A stretch of DNA of 64,000 nt from an uncultured Dehalococcoidia bacterium. Its GTDB lineage: Bacteria > Chloroflexota > Dehalococcoidia > Lucifugimonadales > Lucifugimonadaceae. The position numbers and the translations under genes are program-made. The notes beneath the pieces are model-generated. The model made no database searches. It worked only from the letters and a program-made list of their open reading frames with translations, and was not told the DNA's origin. Positions 1 through 8,000 of the stretch are shown here, piece by piece (positions within the stretch are counted from its first letter, which is position 1; each line of letters opens with the position of its first letter). The DNA lies in assembly GCA_951812795.1 (NCBI GenBank), contig OX638325.1:620001-684000 (forward strand), written 5' to 3'.

Positions 1-146
1 GCGATCAAGCAAAGCGCAGCTCGCAGGGGATGCACGTGCGTCAGACACGCCCGCCCAGCCACGCCGTCCGAACAACCATGTCATTCTGAACAAACCACGC
101 CTTGCCGAACAACCATGTCATTCTGAACGTAGCGCCTTCAAGATTT

Positions 147-226
147 GTCATTCTGAACGAAGTGAATAATCTAATGTAGCAGCCCGGTTCCAAGGCGCTC
201 AGATTCCTCGCTTCGCTCGGAATGAC
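147..226. repeat. Palindromic repeat unit A
   Basis: An imperfect inverted repeat of 26-bp arms (147-172 and 201-226, 21 of 26 positions complementary) around a 28-bp centre. The outer ends read GTCATTC and GAATGAC. The centre is almost identical to that of unit B at 386-475. The same terminal arms occur at 2823-2912 and around the GIY-YIG gene at 13310-13687. It resembles a MITE or REP-like non-autonomous element. Confidence 0.75.
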
Positions 227-385
227 AGGCGAGTGGGGAGAATGACATGCGTTCCGAAACCCCAACGCCATCCTGAACCCAATACACTCAGAAAATACCA
301 TCCCGAACGCAGCGCCCCGCAATTTGTCAACATGAACGTAGCGCCTCCACAATCTGTCATTCTGAACGTATTGCCCCCGCAATTT

Positions 386-475
386 GTCATTCTGAACGGA
401 GCGCAGCGAAGTGAAGAATCTAATGTAGCAGCCCGGTTCCAAGGCGTTCAGATTCCTCGCTGCGCTCGGAATGAC
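386..475. repeat. Palindromic repeat unit B
   Basis: Second copy of the unit seen at 147-226. The left arm (386-421) carries about ten extra bases and the right arm is 450-475. The centre (about 422-449) matches unit A except for about one base. Near-identity of the non-palindromic centre shows that A and B are copies of one element rather than independent hairpins. Confidence 0.75.
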
Positions 476-503
476 AGGCAACGAATAGCCACAACCAACC
501 GTC

Positions 504-528
504 CCCTCTCCCGCTAGGCGGGAGAGGG
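504..528. repeat. GC-rich hairpin
   Basis: Perfect 11-bp stem (504-514 with 518-528) around a TAG loop, 20 bases before the first gene. There is no T-run on either side that would make it a classical terminator. The flanking CCCTCTCC and GGGTGAGGG bases resemble a widespread intergenic repeat. A role in mRNA 5' structure of the downstream gene is possible but not shown. Confidence 0.6.
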
Positions 529-547
529 CTAGGGTGAGGGCCCGAAA

Positions 548-1699
548 ATGAAAATCACCAACGTAACCGCCATCCCTGCCTCCTCTGCCCCGCGCGGCCA
601 AGCCCGAAACTACGTCTTCGTCAAGGTTGAGACCGACGAAGGCATCACCGGATGGGGCGAAGCAACCGCCGGACCCCTAGCCGTCGCCACCATGGTCGAC
701 GAATTCGGCGAAGTCCTCATCGGCCAAGACCCTGGCCGCATCGAGCAGCATTGGCAGACGCTTTACCATCACTTCCACGTGCGAGGCGGCGTTGTCCAAC
801 TCTCCGCCATCTCGGGTATTGAGATTGCACTCTGGGACATTAAGGGCCAAGCTCTCGGCGTTCCGGTCTACGAACTCCTCGGCGGGAAAATGCGGGAAAA
901 GATCTGGTGTTACGGTCGCTGGGACGGTCTAACTCCCGAACTCGCCGTCGAAAACGCACTTCGCCACACTGATGAGGGCCTGACCGCGCTCAAGGGCGAT
1001 CCTTTCGACCACCGCGGACTCTTTATTCCCATCGAAGCGGAGCGCATCGCGATCAAGAAACTCGAAGCCGTCAGAGAAGCTGTCGGCGACGATGTCGAAC
1101 TTCTCGTCGAAGTTCACGGACGGCTCGCACCCGCCGACGCCATCCGCATCGGCAACGCCATGGAACCATATCGACCGTTCGTCTACGAAGAACCTGTACC
1201 GCCGCAGAATCTCGACGCCCTTGCCCGCGTCGCCGAAGCCGTGAACATTCCCCTCGCAACCGGCGAACGACACCTCACCAAGTGGGACTACACCGACCTC
1301 CTCGCCCGTCAGATCGTCAAGATGATCCAGCCTGACATCGTCCAAGCCGGCGGCATCCTCGAACTAAAAAAGATCGCCGCCATGGCCGAGGCGCATTACG
1401 TCGGCTTCCAGCCGCACAACCCATACGGGCCGTTCTGCACCATTGCATCGCTGCACGTCGACGCCTGCACGCCCAATTTCATGATCCAAGAAGGCGGCAT
1501 CCACCCCTGGTTCCAAGACGCCACTATCGGCGATTTTCCTCAGCAAAAAGATGGATATTTGCCGCTGCCGACTGAACCGGGTTTGGGTGTGGCGATGAAT
1601 GAGGAGTGGCTTGCCGCCAACCCCTGGCGCAAAGACGCCGCCCCCTGGCGAGCGCCGGATGGGACGATTGCATCGTTGCAGGAGACGAATTGGTCCTAG
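548..1699 (+). CDS. Enolase-superfamily sugar-acid dehydratase (galactonate dehydratase-like)
   Basis: 383-residue mandelate racemase/muconate lactonizing enzyme family member. These enzymes abstract the proton alpha to a carboxylate, here most likely in dehydration of an aldonate to a 2-keto-3-deoxy acid. The N-terminal capping domain (about 1-110) is followed by the barrel. Candidate metal ligands are E188 (in VEVHGR), E214 and E240 (in GERH). H190 and H290 (in QPHNPYGP) sit where the GalD-type catalytic histidines lie, with D263 as the His partner. E188 in place of the usual Asp is a small deviation. The length is normal for the family. A second, divergent paralogue lies at 11732-12907. 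Substrate is not determinable from the sequence. Confidence 0.9.
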   Translation: MKITNVTAIPASSAPRGQARNYVFVKVETDEGITGWGEATAGPLAVATMVDEFGEVLIGQDPGRIEQHWQTLYHHFHVRGGVVQLSAISGIEIALWDIKGQALGVPVYELLGGKMREKIWCYGRWDGLTPELAVENALRHTDEGLTALKGDPFDHRGLFIPIEAERIAIKKLEAVREAVGDDVELLVEVHGRLAPADAIRIGNAMEPYRPFVYEEPVPPQNLDALARVAEAVNIPLATGERHLTKWDYTDLLARQIVKMIQPDIVQAGGILELKKIAAMAEAHYVGFQPHNPYGPFCTIASLHVDACTPNFMIQEGGIHPWFQDATIGDFPQQKDGYLPLPTEPGLGVAMNEEWLAANPWRKDAAPWRAPDGTIASLQETNWS

Positions 1700-1718
1700 C
1701 GGCTGAAAGGACAACGCT

Positions 1719-1949
1719 ATGAGTGGAAAACGCGTTCAAACGACCATCAATGTCGACGACGAACTCTACGAACAAGCTCGTCAAATGACAGGCATTGAAC
1801 GTCTGTCGACTTTATTCGAGGAAGGGCTCCGCGCCCTCATCCAACGAGAGTCGGCACGTCGGTTTGCGGCCCAAGACGGCACGGATCCGAATTTGCGAAT
1901 CAACCGACTTAGAATGCGCCCCAGAACCCAAAACGACGACCAATCGTAG
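1719..1949 (+). CDS. VapB-like antitoxin, apparently orphan
   Basis: 76-residue protein with an N-terminal ribbon-helix-helix-like start (VQTTINVDDELYEQA) typical of the short VapB antitoxin family that binds DNA and a PIN RNase partner. The C-terminal half is basic and probably disordered until it folds on a toxin. An AAAGGA-like ribosome site precedes the ATG, which lies 19 bp after the dehydratase gene, so the two may be co-transcribed. No PIN toxin follows: the next gene converges from the other strand 42 bp away. It is therefore either an orphan antitoxin or a stand-alone small regulator. Confidence 0.75.
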   Translation: MSGKRVQTTINVDDELYEQARQMTGIERLSTLFEEGLRALIQRESARRFAAQDGTDPNLRINRLRMRPRTQNDDQS

Positions 1950-1991
1950 CCGACGCACACACACGCATTTTCAAAACCAACTTACGCTCGT

Positions 1992-2774
1992 TCACCAACC
2001 CCAAACCCTCGCCGCACATCTACCCATAACCCACTCCAACTCACCATCGCCCGCAAACGCCGGATGCTCCATCACACCCCGGAGCGCATTCGCATAACCC
2101 TCACGACCAGCAGCAGGAGGAAAATCACTCCCCCACATCATCCGCTCGACACCAAAAGCGTCCTTCGCCATCTCAAACACCGGCGGCACGTCCTCGAACT
2201 CCAGCTCCGGCAACAACCGAGACGGACGCTTAGCAACCTCACCCAATCCAGGAACCTTGATCGTAGTATTACTCCGCTCCGCGAGCCTCATTGCCCTCTC
2301 GTAATCCACTTCCCAAGGCTCATCCGCAGCGGCGATCCCAGCCAAATGTTCAATCACAACCTGCGTATCGGGACACGCATCCATAACCCTCGCAAAATCG
2401 TCCGCCGCAAACCGCGCCGGATCGCCCTGGCAAGTAACGACTAAACCCAATTCCCCCGTCTTCTTCCACACATCGTACGGACCTGCATTCACGAACACAG
2501 CGTCAGGCGCCAACCGAATTCCCGCAGCGCCCTGCCCTGCCAATTTCTCCAGATCTCCCAGTGGGTCCCGCGACTCAGGATCCACCAACACCGCCACCTT
2601 GAACCGATGGCCCCGCTTCGCCGCTTCTCCTAAAAGATACCCATTGTCGAACGTCCCGCCGTGCTGCACCAACAATGCCTTATCAACACCATTGCGGTCC
2701 ATCTGAAACTCGAGCACCTCAATCGGCTCGAACCAGTTGTTCCCAGCATGGGTGTGCGTGTCGATGATGAGCAT
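1992..2774 (-). CDS. Amidohydrolase-family metal-dependent hydrolase
   Basis: 260-residue TIM-barrel hydrolase of the Amidohydro_2 type. It begins with the metal-binding DTHTH motif (D5, H7, H9), has a later conserved His in VIEHLAG and an Asp in WGSDFPP near the C terminus, as in family members that hydrolyse lactones or decarboxylate aromatic acids. GGAG lies 8 bases before the ATG, supporting this start. Next to sugar-acid dehydratases a lactonase role is plausible, but this is inference. Transcription is opposite to the upstream dehydratase and in the same direction as the aldo/keto reductase, from which a palindromic repeat separates it. Confidence 0.85.
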   Translation of the reverse strand: MLIIDTHTHAGNNWFEPIEVLEFQMDRNGVDKALLVQHGGTFDNGYLLGEAAKRGHRFKVAVLVDPESRDPLGDLEKLAGQGAAGIRLAPDAVFVNAGPYDVWKKTGELGLVVTCQGDPARFAADDFARVMDACPDTQVVIEHLAGIAAADEPWEVDYERAMRLAERSNTTIKVPGLGEVAKRPSRLLPELEFEDVPPVFEMAKDAFGVERMMWGSDFPPAAGREGYANALRGVMEHPAFAGDGELEWVMGRCAARVWGW

Positions 2775-2822
2775 GATGCAATCTCCGTCAACTTTGGACT
2801 CTTGGGCGGTATTGGCAGTAAT

Positions 2823-2912
2823 GTCATTCCGAGCGCACCGAGGAATCTAGGAACGTCGTACCGTAGCTGCCAATTCAGATTCTTCACTCCGCTCCGCTCC
2901 GTTCAGAATGAC
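2823..2912. repeat. Palindromic repeat unit C
   Basis: Third copy of the GTCATTC...GAATGAC element. The left arm is about 2823-2848 and the right arm 2877-2912. Its centre differs from units A and B, and the right arm has an internal CTCCG triplication. It fills the gap between the amidohydrolase and aldo/keto reductase genes. Confidence 0.7.
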
Positions 2913-2974
2913 ACGAATACGTTGCGCTCTGTTCGGAGTGACTTGACTGGGAACTGCTGATTGTCAGCACGACC

Positions 2975-3976
2975 TTACGTCGCAATCTCCATTTCGGGAG
3001 TGCCGACACCAGCGCCTTCAGCCATAACCAAGTCGTCGATCCGCTGCTTGACCTCCGCCGGCATTTCCCAGTCGCCGCCGATGTTGTCCTCGACTTCCGA
3101 ATCGTTAACCATCCCGCAAAGCGCAACGGTCACAGTTAGGTTCGCCAGTACCCATCCGATAGCCAACTGAGCGACCGTCTTACCGTGATCACTCGCGATG
3201 TCTTTGAGTTTTTCTACTACCGCGACGTTCTTCGCTAGGTTCTCCGGCCCGAACGATGCCAACCCGAAGTTGGCGCCGTTGGCTCGCCAATCGTCGTCCC
3301 CAAATGCGTGGTCGGATGCCCAAGCACCTGTGAGCAAGCCATGTGCCAAGGTGCCATAGGCCATAATACCCATGCCGTTGGATTCGACGAAAGGCATCAC
3401 GCCAGACTCGGGGCGGCGGTCAAAGATGTGGTAACCGATCTGGTTGGTGACGATTGGGCTGTGTTCGCGACACTGCGCCATCATCTCAGGGCTGAAGTTC
3501 GAGACTCCGGTATGCCGGATCTTGCCCGCGGCTTTGGCATCTTCCAAGGCTCGCATGGGCTCTTCGAATGAACGCGTGTGGTCGGGCCAGTGGATAAGGA
3601 ACAGGTCGATGTAATCGGTATTGAGACGTTCTAGGCTCTCGTCGATGCTACGTAAGAGGGTTGCCCGGTCGCTGATGGATACGGTCGCTGCGGTTCGGTC
3701 GGGATTGTCGCGGACCCATTCGCGGCCGCCTTTGGTCACCAGCACGATGTCGTTGCGGAAGGGTGCGATTGCTTTGCCCATCAGCTTCTCGCCGTAGCCC
3801 CATCCGTAGACGGCGGCGGTGTCGAAGAGAGTGATGCCGGAATCGAAGGATTTGTGGGCGGCGGAAATCGCTTCATCATCGTCGAAATCTCCGTATTGTC
3901 CCCTTCCCATCGGCCAGCCACCATATCCGATGACCGATGATGCCAATCCTGAATCGCCAAACGTTCGCCGTCGCAT
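2975..3976 (-). CDS. Aldo/keto reductase
   Basis: NAD(P)H-dependent oxidoreductase with the AKR (beta/alpha)8 fold. The catalytic tetrad is visible as D52 (FDTAAVYG), Y57, K82 (VTKGG) and H129 (LIHWPD), counting from the preferred start. The frame extends 20 codons further upstream, but the ATG at 3976 has GAGGAA just before it and begins with the usual family opening MRRRTFGDSG, so the shorter 333-residue form is chosen. It probably interconverts a sugar-like aldehyde or ketone and alcohol. The neighbours are an amidohydrolase and an epimerase-like protein of the same strand. Confidence 0.88.
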   Translation of the reverse strand: MRRRTFGDSGLASSVIGYGGWPMGRGQYGDFDDDEAISAAHKSFDSGITLFDTAAVYGWGYGEKLMGKAIAPFRNDIVLVTKGGREWVRDNPDRTAATVSISDRATLLRSIDESLERLNTDYIDLFLIHWPDHTRSFEEPMRALEDAKAAGKIRHTGVSNFSPEMMAQCREHSPIVTNQIGYHIFDRRPESGVMPFVESNGMGIMAYGTLAHGLLTGAWASDHAFGDDDWRANGANFGLASFGPENLAKNVAVVEKLKDIASDHGKTVAQLAIGWVLANLTVTVALCGMVNDSEVEDNIGGDWEMPAEVKQRIDDLVMAEGAGVGTPEMEIAT

Positions 3977-4090
3977 GATTTCCTCGCGTTCTTTCTGAGT
4001 GAGTACCGCGTGTGCGCTTAATGATAGTACTTCCAACCACCGTGTATCTGAATCCCCGAAACTAGACTCGGTTTTGCCGACCTAGCCTTA

Positions 4091-4096
4091 TATAAT
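4091..4096 (+). promoter_or_regulatory. Possible -10 box (TATAAT)
   Basis: A perfect TATAAT lies in an AT-rich island between the divergent reductase and the small membrane protein. No good -35 at normal spacing is seen. If it is used, transcription would start near 4103, leaving almost no leader before the GTG at 4109 and favouring the ATG at 4172 as the translation start of the next gene. Confidence 0.4.
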
Positions 4097-4108
4097 GATA
4101 CAATTGTA

Positions 4109-4672
4109 GTGTATGATGTCACGCGAAGCGACGCAGTTGAACAGCAGACTGTTCAATCTCAAAGCAACTCAATGTCGAACAACCAAATCAAATCCAATCT
4201 GGGGCGAGAAGCGTTAGAGAGCATACCAGATGCATGGCGAACGATATACGTCGCCGTTTTCATCATCTTGTGTATCGCGTTCGCTGCATTAGCCGCAATC
4301 GAATACAACGACCGCGGTCGATGGACGGCGGTCCGGTTCACCACGTTGACACAAGTCGTCATCGGAACCGGCACCGCGTCGGGTCTGCTATCGTTGTTCA
4401 TAACCGAGATTGGGAGGGCAATCGTGTTACCATCCGTCTGGCTAGAAAAGAAACTCAACGAAAATCTTGAACGTAGTCGAGAGCGGCGACGCAAAGAACG
4501 CGAGCAACATCGCGAAGACATGGAGCGGCTGCGCAAAGAACGCGAGCGCATTCGAAAACAAGAGCAAATCGATGCGTATGAGGAAGGTCGCAAAGCAGGT
4601 TTGCTGGAGGCGCAAGGGAAACAACCGCCACCGCCGCCCTGGGATGAAAACGGCTCTAGCAGTTCAAACTAG
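4109..4672 (+). CDS. Small membrane protein with charged coiled-coil tail
   Basis: Not assignable to a family. The 187-residue form starts at GTG 4109. An ATG at 4172 would give 166 residues beginning MSNNQIKSN and is the more likely start if the TATAAT at 4091 is the promoter. Two hydrophobic segments are seen (about residues 46-66 and 80-110), followed by a very charged Arg/Glu-rich helix of about 50 residues, probably a cytoplasmic coiled coil, then a proline run and a serine tail. It is a two-helix membrane anchor presenting a coiled coil. There is no evidence about partners. Confidence 0.65.
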   Translation: MYDVTRSDAVEQQTVQSQSNSMSNNQIKSNLGREALESIPDAWRTIYVAVFIILCIAFAALAAIEYNDRGRWTAVRFTTLTQVVIGTGTASGLLSLFITEIGRAIVLPSVWLEKKLNENLERSRERRRKEREQHREDMERLRKERERIRKQEQIDAYEEGRKAGLLEAQGKQPPPPPWDENGSSSSN

Positions 4673-4706
4673 CGTTTAATCGTCCGTCCCCTGCCATTGG
4701 CAACAG

Positions 4707-5789
4707 CTAATCCCACGTTAACGATCCTTCAGGTGAAACAGCTACTACTTCCCCCTCCCCAACAAACGCCGACGCCGTAATATCGACTGTCAAGGTCTCG
4801 CCGGCAGCCAACGGACGTGCCGATCCGTTATCCATCGAGTGTTTTAGTCCGCGGTTGTCCCAGCTCGTGCAGGGTTCTAAACCAACGTTGTAACACCGCC
4901 CGTACCACGGATATCCCCAACCGCCACCGAGGTTGCGCCAGTACCACAGGTACTTGAAGACATCGGTCGGGAACGACACCGCGAAACCGACGTTCGACTC
5001 CTTGTTGTGGACTGCGTACCACCCCTCATCCATTCCAGTCATGTAAGCCATGTCCAGAGATCGATCATCTTTGGCAGGCATGGCCCTAAAGTCGATCTCC
5101 CCGCCATCCGCCGATGGCACCATGGGCCACTCACCTTCCCAACCCAACACCAACTTTTGCGTATCGACGAACGCTTCGGGGTGTGTCAACACCTTGCAAT
5201 CGGGAACGTAGAGCCGACACTGGTCAGATAGAAATGGCGGGCCGATGGCGATGTGTTCGAGCCAGACGATGTCGACCGATTCCTCGCCTTCATTGATCGC
5301 GGTCTTCGACAGTTTGAGTGTCGACAAACCTTCGTCGAGCGACATTGTCATGTCGACTGCGACGGGCATGCGGACGCCTTTGGTTTTGAAGTTGACGGCT
5401 ACGCGCTCAGCGGTATCTTCGACGATGGTCGCGTCCCAAGGCAGATTGTTCAACTCGGCATGTAACCCGAAATCTGCGCCGTAGACCTGATCCGGGTAAC
5501 CACCATGTGGGAGCGCCGTCTGCCATCCTCCCTCGTAGTAGTCAAGCCACATTCCTTGCGGATCACCGGTGGACGGCGCGAACTTCCGCGGGTCCCGAAC
5601 GCCCCAAGGAGACCTCCACATGAATTCGGTATCCGTCGGTTTATGAACGAACGAGTAGACATCCGCGCCTTTGTCAGCAAGGATCATTACCCTCACCAAC
5701 GAATTCTCCATAACGACCGTCTTCAACCCGCGGTAGGTCCAGGAATCGGAAATCCGACATCCGTGCGTTCGTTCGTCGGCGTAATGCAT
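4707..5789 (-). CDS. DUF4432-type aldose-epimerase-like protein
   Basis: Beta-sandwich protein of the galactose-mutarotase-like group (DUF4432), whose members probably bind or epimerise sugars. The start at ATG 5789 gives the opening MHYADERTHGCRISDSWTYR, matching its paralogue at 13747-14841, and GAGGT lies nine bases upstream. A TTG three codons earlier is less likely. The fold-typical aromatic-rich stretches (YLWYWRNLGGG, EPCTSWDN) are near the C terminus. The catalytic role is not proven for this family. Its place among dehydratases and dehydrogenases suggests handling of sugar anomers or a carbohydrate-derived substrate. Confidence 0.82.
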   Translation of the reverse strand: MHYADERTHGCRISDSWTYRGLKTVVMENSLVRVMILADKGADVYSFVHKPTDTEFMWRSPWGVRDPRKFAPSTGDPQGMWLDYYEGGWQTALPHGGYPDQVYGADFGLHAELNNLPWDATIVEDTAERVAVNFKTKGVRMPVAVDMTMSLDEGLSTLKLSKTAINEGEESVDIVWLEHIAIGPPFLSDQCRLYVPDCKVLTHPEAFVDTQKLVLGWEGEWPMVPSADGGEIDFRAMPAKDDRSLDMAYMTGMDEGWYAVHNKESNVGFAVSFPTDVFKYLWYWRNLGGGWGYPWYGRCYNVGLEPCTSWDNRGLKHSMDNGSARPLAAGETLTVDITASAFVGEGEVVAVSPEGSLTWD

Positions 5790-5916
5790 AACTGGCAACC
5801 TCGGCTTCGTGTGTGGTCGGATCGGCGGTTAGTAGATTATCGCAGAATCGGCCTGCTACCCTTCGAGAATATGCACTGAGGTCTTGCGGCGAATGAATTC
5901 GATCAGGAGTTGAAGA

Positions 5917-6417
5917 ATGGCCACGCGGTGGCGCTGGATATTGTTAGTGGGGATGGTGGCAATTTCGTTGGTGAGTGCTTGCGGTTCAGATGATGGCGTA
6001 AACGACAGTTCGGTTACGGAATCAGACAATCCGGTCGAGCGTGGGGAGCGGGTTTACGTGACGTATTGCGCGTCGTGTCATGGTCAATCGGGTGAGGGTG
6101 AGCCGCACTGGAACATCAAAAAGAGCGACGGGACGCTGCCACCACCGCCATTGAACGGAAGCGGTCACACCTGGCATCACGGCGACGGCACGCTTTACAA
6201 GCAGGTGAAACTCGGAGGAGGTTATCTGGATCTGCCGGGGTTTAAATCTGGAATGCCAGCGTTCGGCGAGCAACTGTCGGATCGGGAGATCGTCGACGTT
6301 TTGGCGTACGTGAAGAGCCTTTGGGGCAATCAGACCATTCGGGGCGTGTCAATACGCGAGGCTCAGATTGAGGTCAGCAAGAACGATCCCTTTCCGGTCA
6401 CGTCATTTGATGACTAA
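5917..6417 (+). CDS. Mono-haem cytochrome c lipoprotein
   Basis: 166-residue exported electron carrier. A hydrophobic signal with lipobox LVSAC predicts lipidation at C22, so the protein would be tethered outside the membrane. The haem motif is C51-A-S-C54-H55, and M113 (KSGMPAF) is the likely sixth ligand. Length and order fit class I cytochrome c. The 3' end overlaps by four bases the stop of the converging alcohol dehydrogenase. It may carry electrons from periplasmic or outer-face oxidation steps. The link to the adjacent dehydrogenase is only positional. Confidence 0.88.
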   Translation: MATRWRWILLVGMVAISLVSACGSDDGVNDSSVTESDNPVERGERVYVTYCASCHGQSGEGEPHWNIKKSDGTLPPPPLNGSGHTWHHGDGTLYKQVKLGGGYLDLPGFKSGMPAFGEQLSDREIVDVLAYVKSLWGNQTIRGVSIREAQIEVSKNDPFPVTSFDD

Positions 6418-7457
6418 TCGGGTCTGTAGTCCGATGTCACCATGATCCGGAAGACGTCCTTTTCCGGCCGCAGCATTCGCTCGAAGCCGTCTTCCATTAC
6501 GCGTTCCAATGGGATAACCGCGGACACTAGTTCCTCGAGGAGGATTTTGCCGTCTGCGATGAGTTGGATCCCTTTCTCCATGTCTCCCGGTGATGCGGCT
6601 ACTGACCCGATGACCGTCCGTTCGGTTCCTACGATCTCGTTGAAATCGAAATTGGCGGCATCCGCGTGGATCCCGACTAGGACGGTGGTTCCTCCGGGGC
6701 GCGTCCAATTGATCGCGATGCGGGGCGTTACAACTGCGCCGGCAGTCTCGACGACGATGTCCGCGCCGACGCCGTCGGTCATATTCATTAACTTTTCGAG
6801 TGCGTCTTCATCTCCGGTGTTGATCGCTGCGTCCGCGCCTAGTTTCAGCGCTAGATCGAGGGATTGCGCTCGTAGGTCGCCGGCGATGACTCGGGCTCCA
6901 GCGGTGCGCAGGACCTGCATCGTCAACATTCCGACGGTGCCGCAACCGATCACCGCTACGGTGTCGCCCACCTTTACACCGGTTCGACGCGTGGCGTGAA
7001 CTGCGACCGATGTCGGTTCGATTAGGGGCGTTTGGACATCCGGGATGTTGTCGGGCAGTTTGATCAGGTGACTTTCCGGCCATACCATGTATTCCGCCAA
7101 GCCGCCGTCCAGCGCGAATCCCGCGGAATTGACGTTTGCGCAACTCGACTGCGAGCCAAGTACGCACCAGTGGCATACACCGCAAGGTCGGATGTTGTTC
7201 ACCATCACGCGGTCGCCAACGGACAATTCTCGAACGCTGGAACCGACGGCTTCGACACGACCTGAAGTTTCGTGCCCCACTGTCTTGGGTTCAGTCTTCC
7301 ACCGAGCCATGGTCGGGCCATGCCACCACCGTTCGACGTCCGTCTGGCAGATTGAAGCGTAGGAGATGCGCAGGCGCGCCTCGTCATCGGCCGGTACTGG
7401 AACTGGCACATCTTGTAATCGCATATCTCTGCGGCCGTAATAACGTAGCGCTTTCAT
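6414..7457 (-). CDS. Zinc-dependent medium-chain alcohol dehydrogenase (paralogue 1)
   Basis: NAD(P)-linked oxidation of a polyol or sugar alcohol is likely. Catalytic zinc ligands are C37 and H62/E63 (GHE), with E147 nearby. The structural zinc is held by C92, C95, C98 and C106. The Rossmann signature is G171-C-G173-TV-G176. The ATG at 7457 has AAAGG eight bases upstream and aligns with the start of the paralogue at 10517-11575, so the GTG three codons earlier is rejected. The overall family resembles sorbitol/threonine dehydrogenases. The gene converges on the cytochrome c gene with a four-base overlap. Confidence 0.88.
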   Translation of the reverse strand: MKALRYYGRRDMRLQDVPVPVPADDEARLRISYASICQTDVERWWHGPTMARWKTEPKTVGHETSGRVEAVGSSVRELSVGDRVMVNNIRPCGVCHWCVLGSQSSCANVNSAGFALDGGLAEYMVWPESHLIKLPDNIPDVQTPLIEPTSVAVHATRRTGVKVGDTVAVIGCGTVGMLTMQVLRTAGARVIAGDLRAQSLDLALKLGADAAINTGDEDALEKLMNMTDGVGADIVVETAGAVVTPRIAINWTRPGGTTVLVGIHADAANFDFNEIVGTERTVIGSVAASPGDMEKGIQLIADGKILLEELVSAVIPLERVMEDGFERMLRPEKDVFRIMVTSDYRPD

Positions 7458-7503
7458 TTCAAACACCTTTTGCGGACAACACTGGTAGAAACCAATCCCC
7501 TGA

Positions 7504-7896
7504 TCACACCTCGTACTCTAGCGGCATTTCATGCTCTTCAGCGTGTCCTGCCGAGAAATGTCCGGTACCGGATAATCCCACCAACTCACCCGTACCGGAA
7601 ACTGCAACTACCTGCAACTCTGACATCGCCATCCCACCATCGTAAGAAACGGTGTGTCGTAACACGAAACTACCTGAACGTCCGGCTAAGCTACCCACAA
7701 CCTTCTCGTAACCCAAAAACGAGGCGTTCCCACTTTCATGGTGCGTCATGAGGTACATGAGATTGCCAGTACCGATCAGATCGCCATCAAATGACCTCTG
7801 AATGTGTGCTTGGGTCAGCTTCGGACCATCATCCCGTTCGTCGAAGGGGCTTTCATCCCAACTTACGATTTTGAACTTTACGTTTGCTCGAGTCAT
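7504..7896 (-). CDS. DUF3224 domain protein
   Basis: 130-residue protein matching the small beta-barrel DUF3224 family (start MTRANVKFKIVSWDE, later GSFVLRHTVSYDGGM and GTGHFSAGH). The family is related in fold to allene oxide cyclase-like barrels and its function is unknown. GAGGA lies just before the ATG. It is 46 bp upstream of the alcohol dehydrogenase on the same strand and could be in the same transcript. Confidence 0.75.
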   Translation of the reverse strand: MTRANVKFKIVSWDESPFDERDDGPKLTQAHIQRSFDGDLIGTGNLMYLMTHHESGNASFLGYEKVVGSLAGRSGSFVLRHTVSYDGGMAMSELQVVAVSGTGELVGLSGTGHFSAGHAEEHEMPLEYEV

Positions 7897-8000
7897 CTAT
7901 TCCTCGCTAGAACTGCATCGCAGCGCCGCCAGCGCGTACTGCAACGAAATTGACTAATATGCAAGGGTACTCTGACCGCGATACGGAGGTCACTTGAATC

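Larger units (their letters stand above)
1..547. other. Repeat-rich intergenic region
   Basis: No convincing gene is seen here. The stretch is built from copies of a half-site resembling GTCATTCTGAACGNAG, some arranged as palindromic units (147-226 and 386-475) and some as tandem half-sites roughly at 77-165 and 312-400. It ends with a GC-rich hairpin just before the first gene. Open frames crossing it only translate the repeats (for example VIPSEARNL-like peptides), so they are not called as proteins. Confidence 0.8.

Noticed and set aside
300-480. Possible CRISPR array
   Set aside because: Repeats are palindromic units of variable spacing with no unique spacers and no cas genes.
41-601. 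Long frames on both strands through the left end
   Set aside because: They translate the palindromic repeats (RNL-ALEPGCYIR type peptides) and cross the start of a clear gene.
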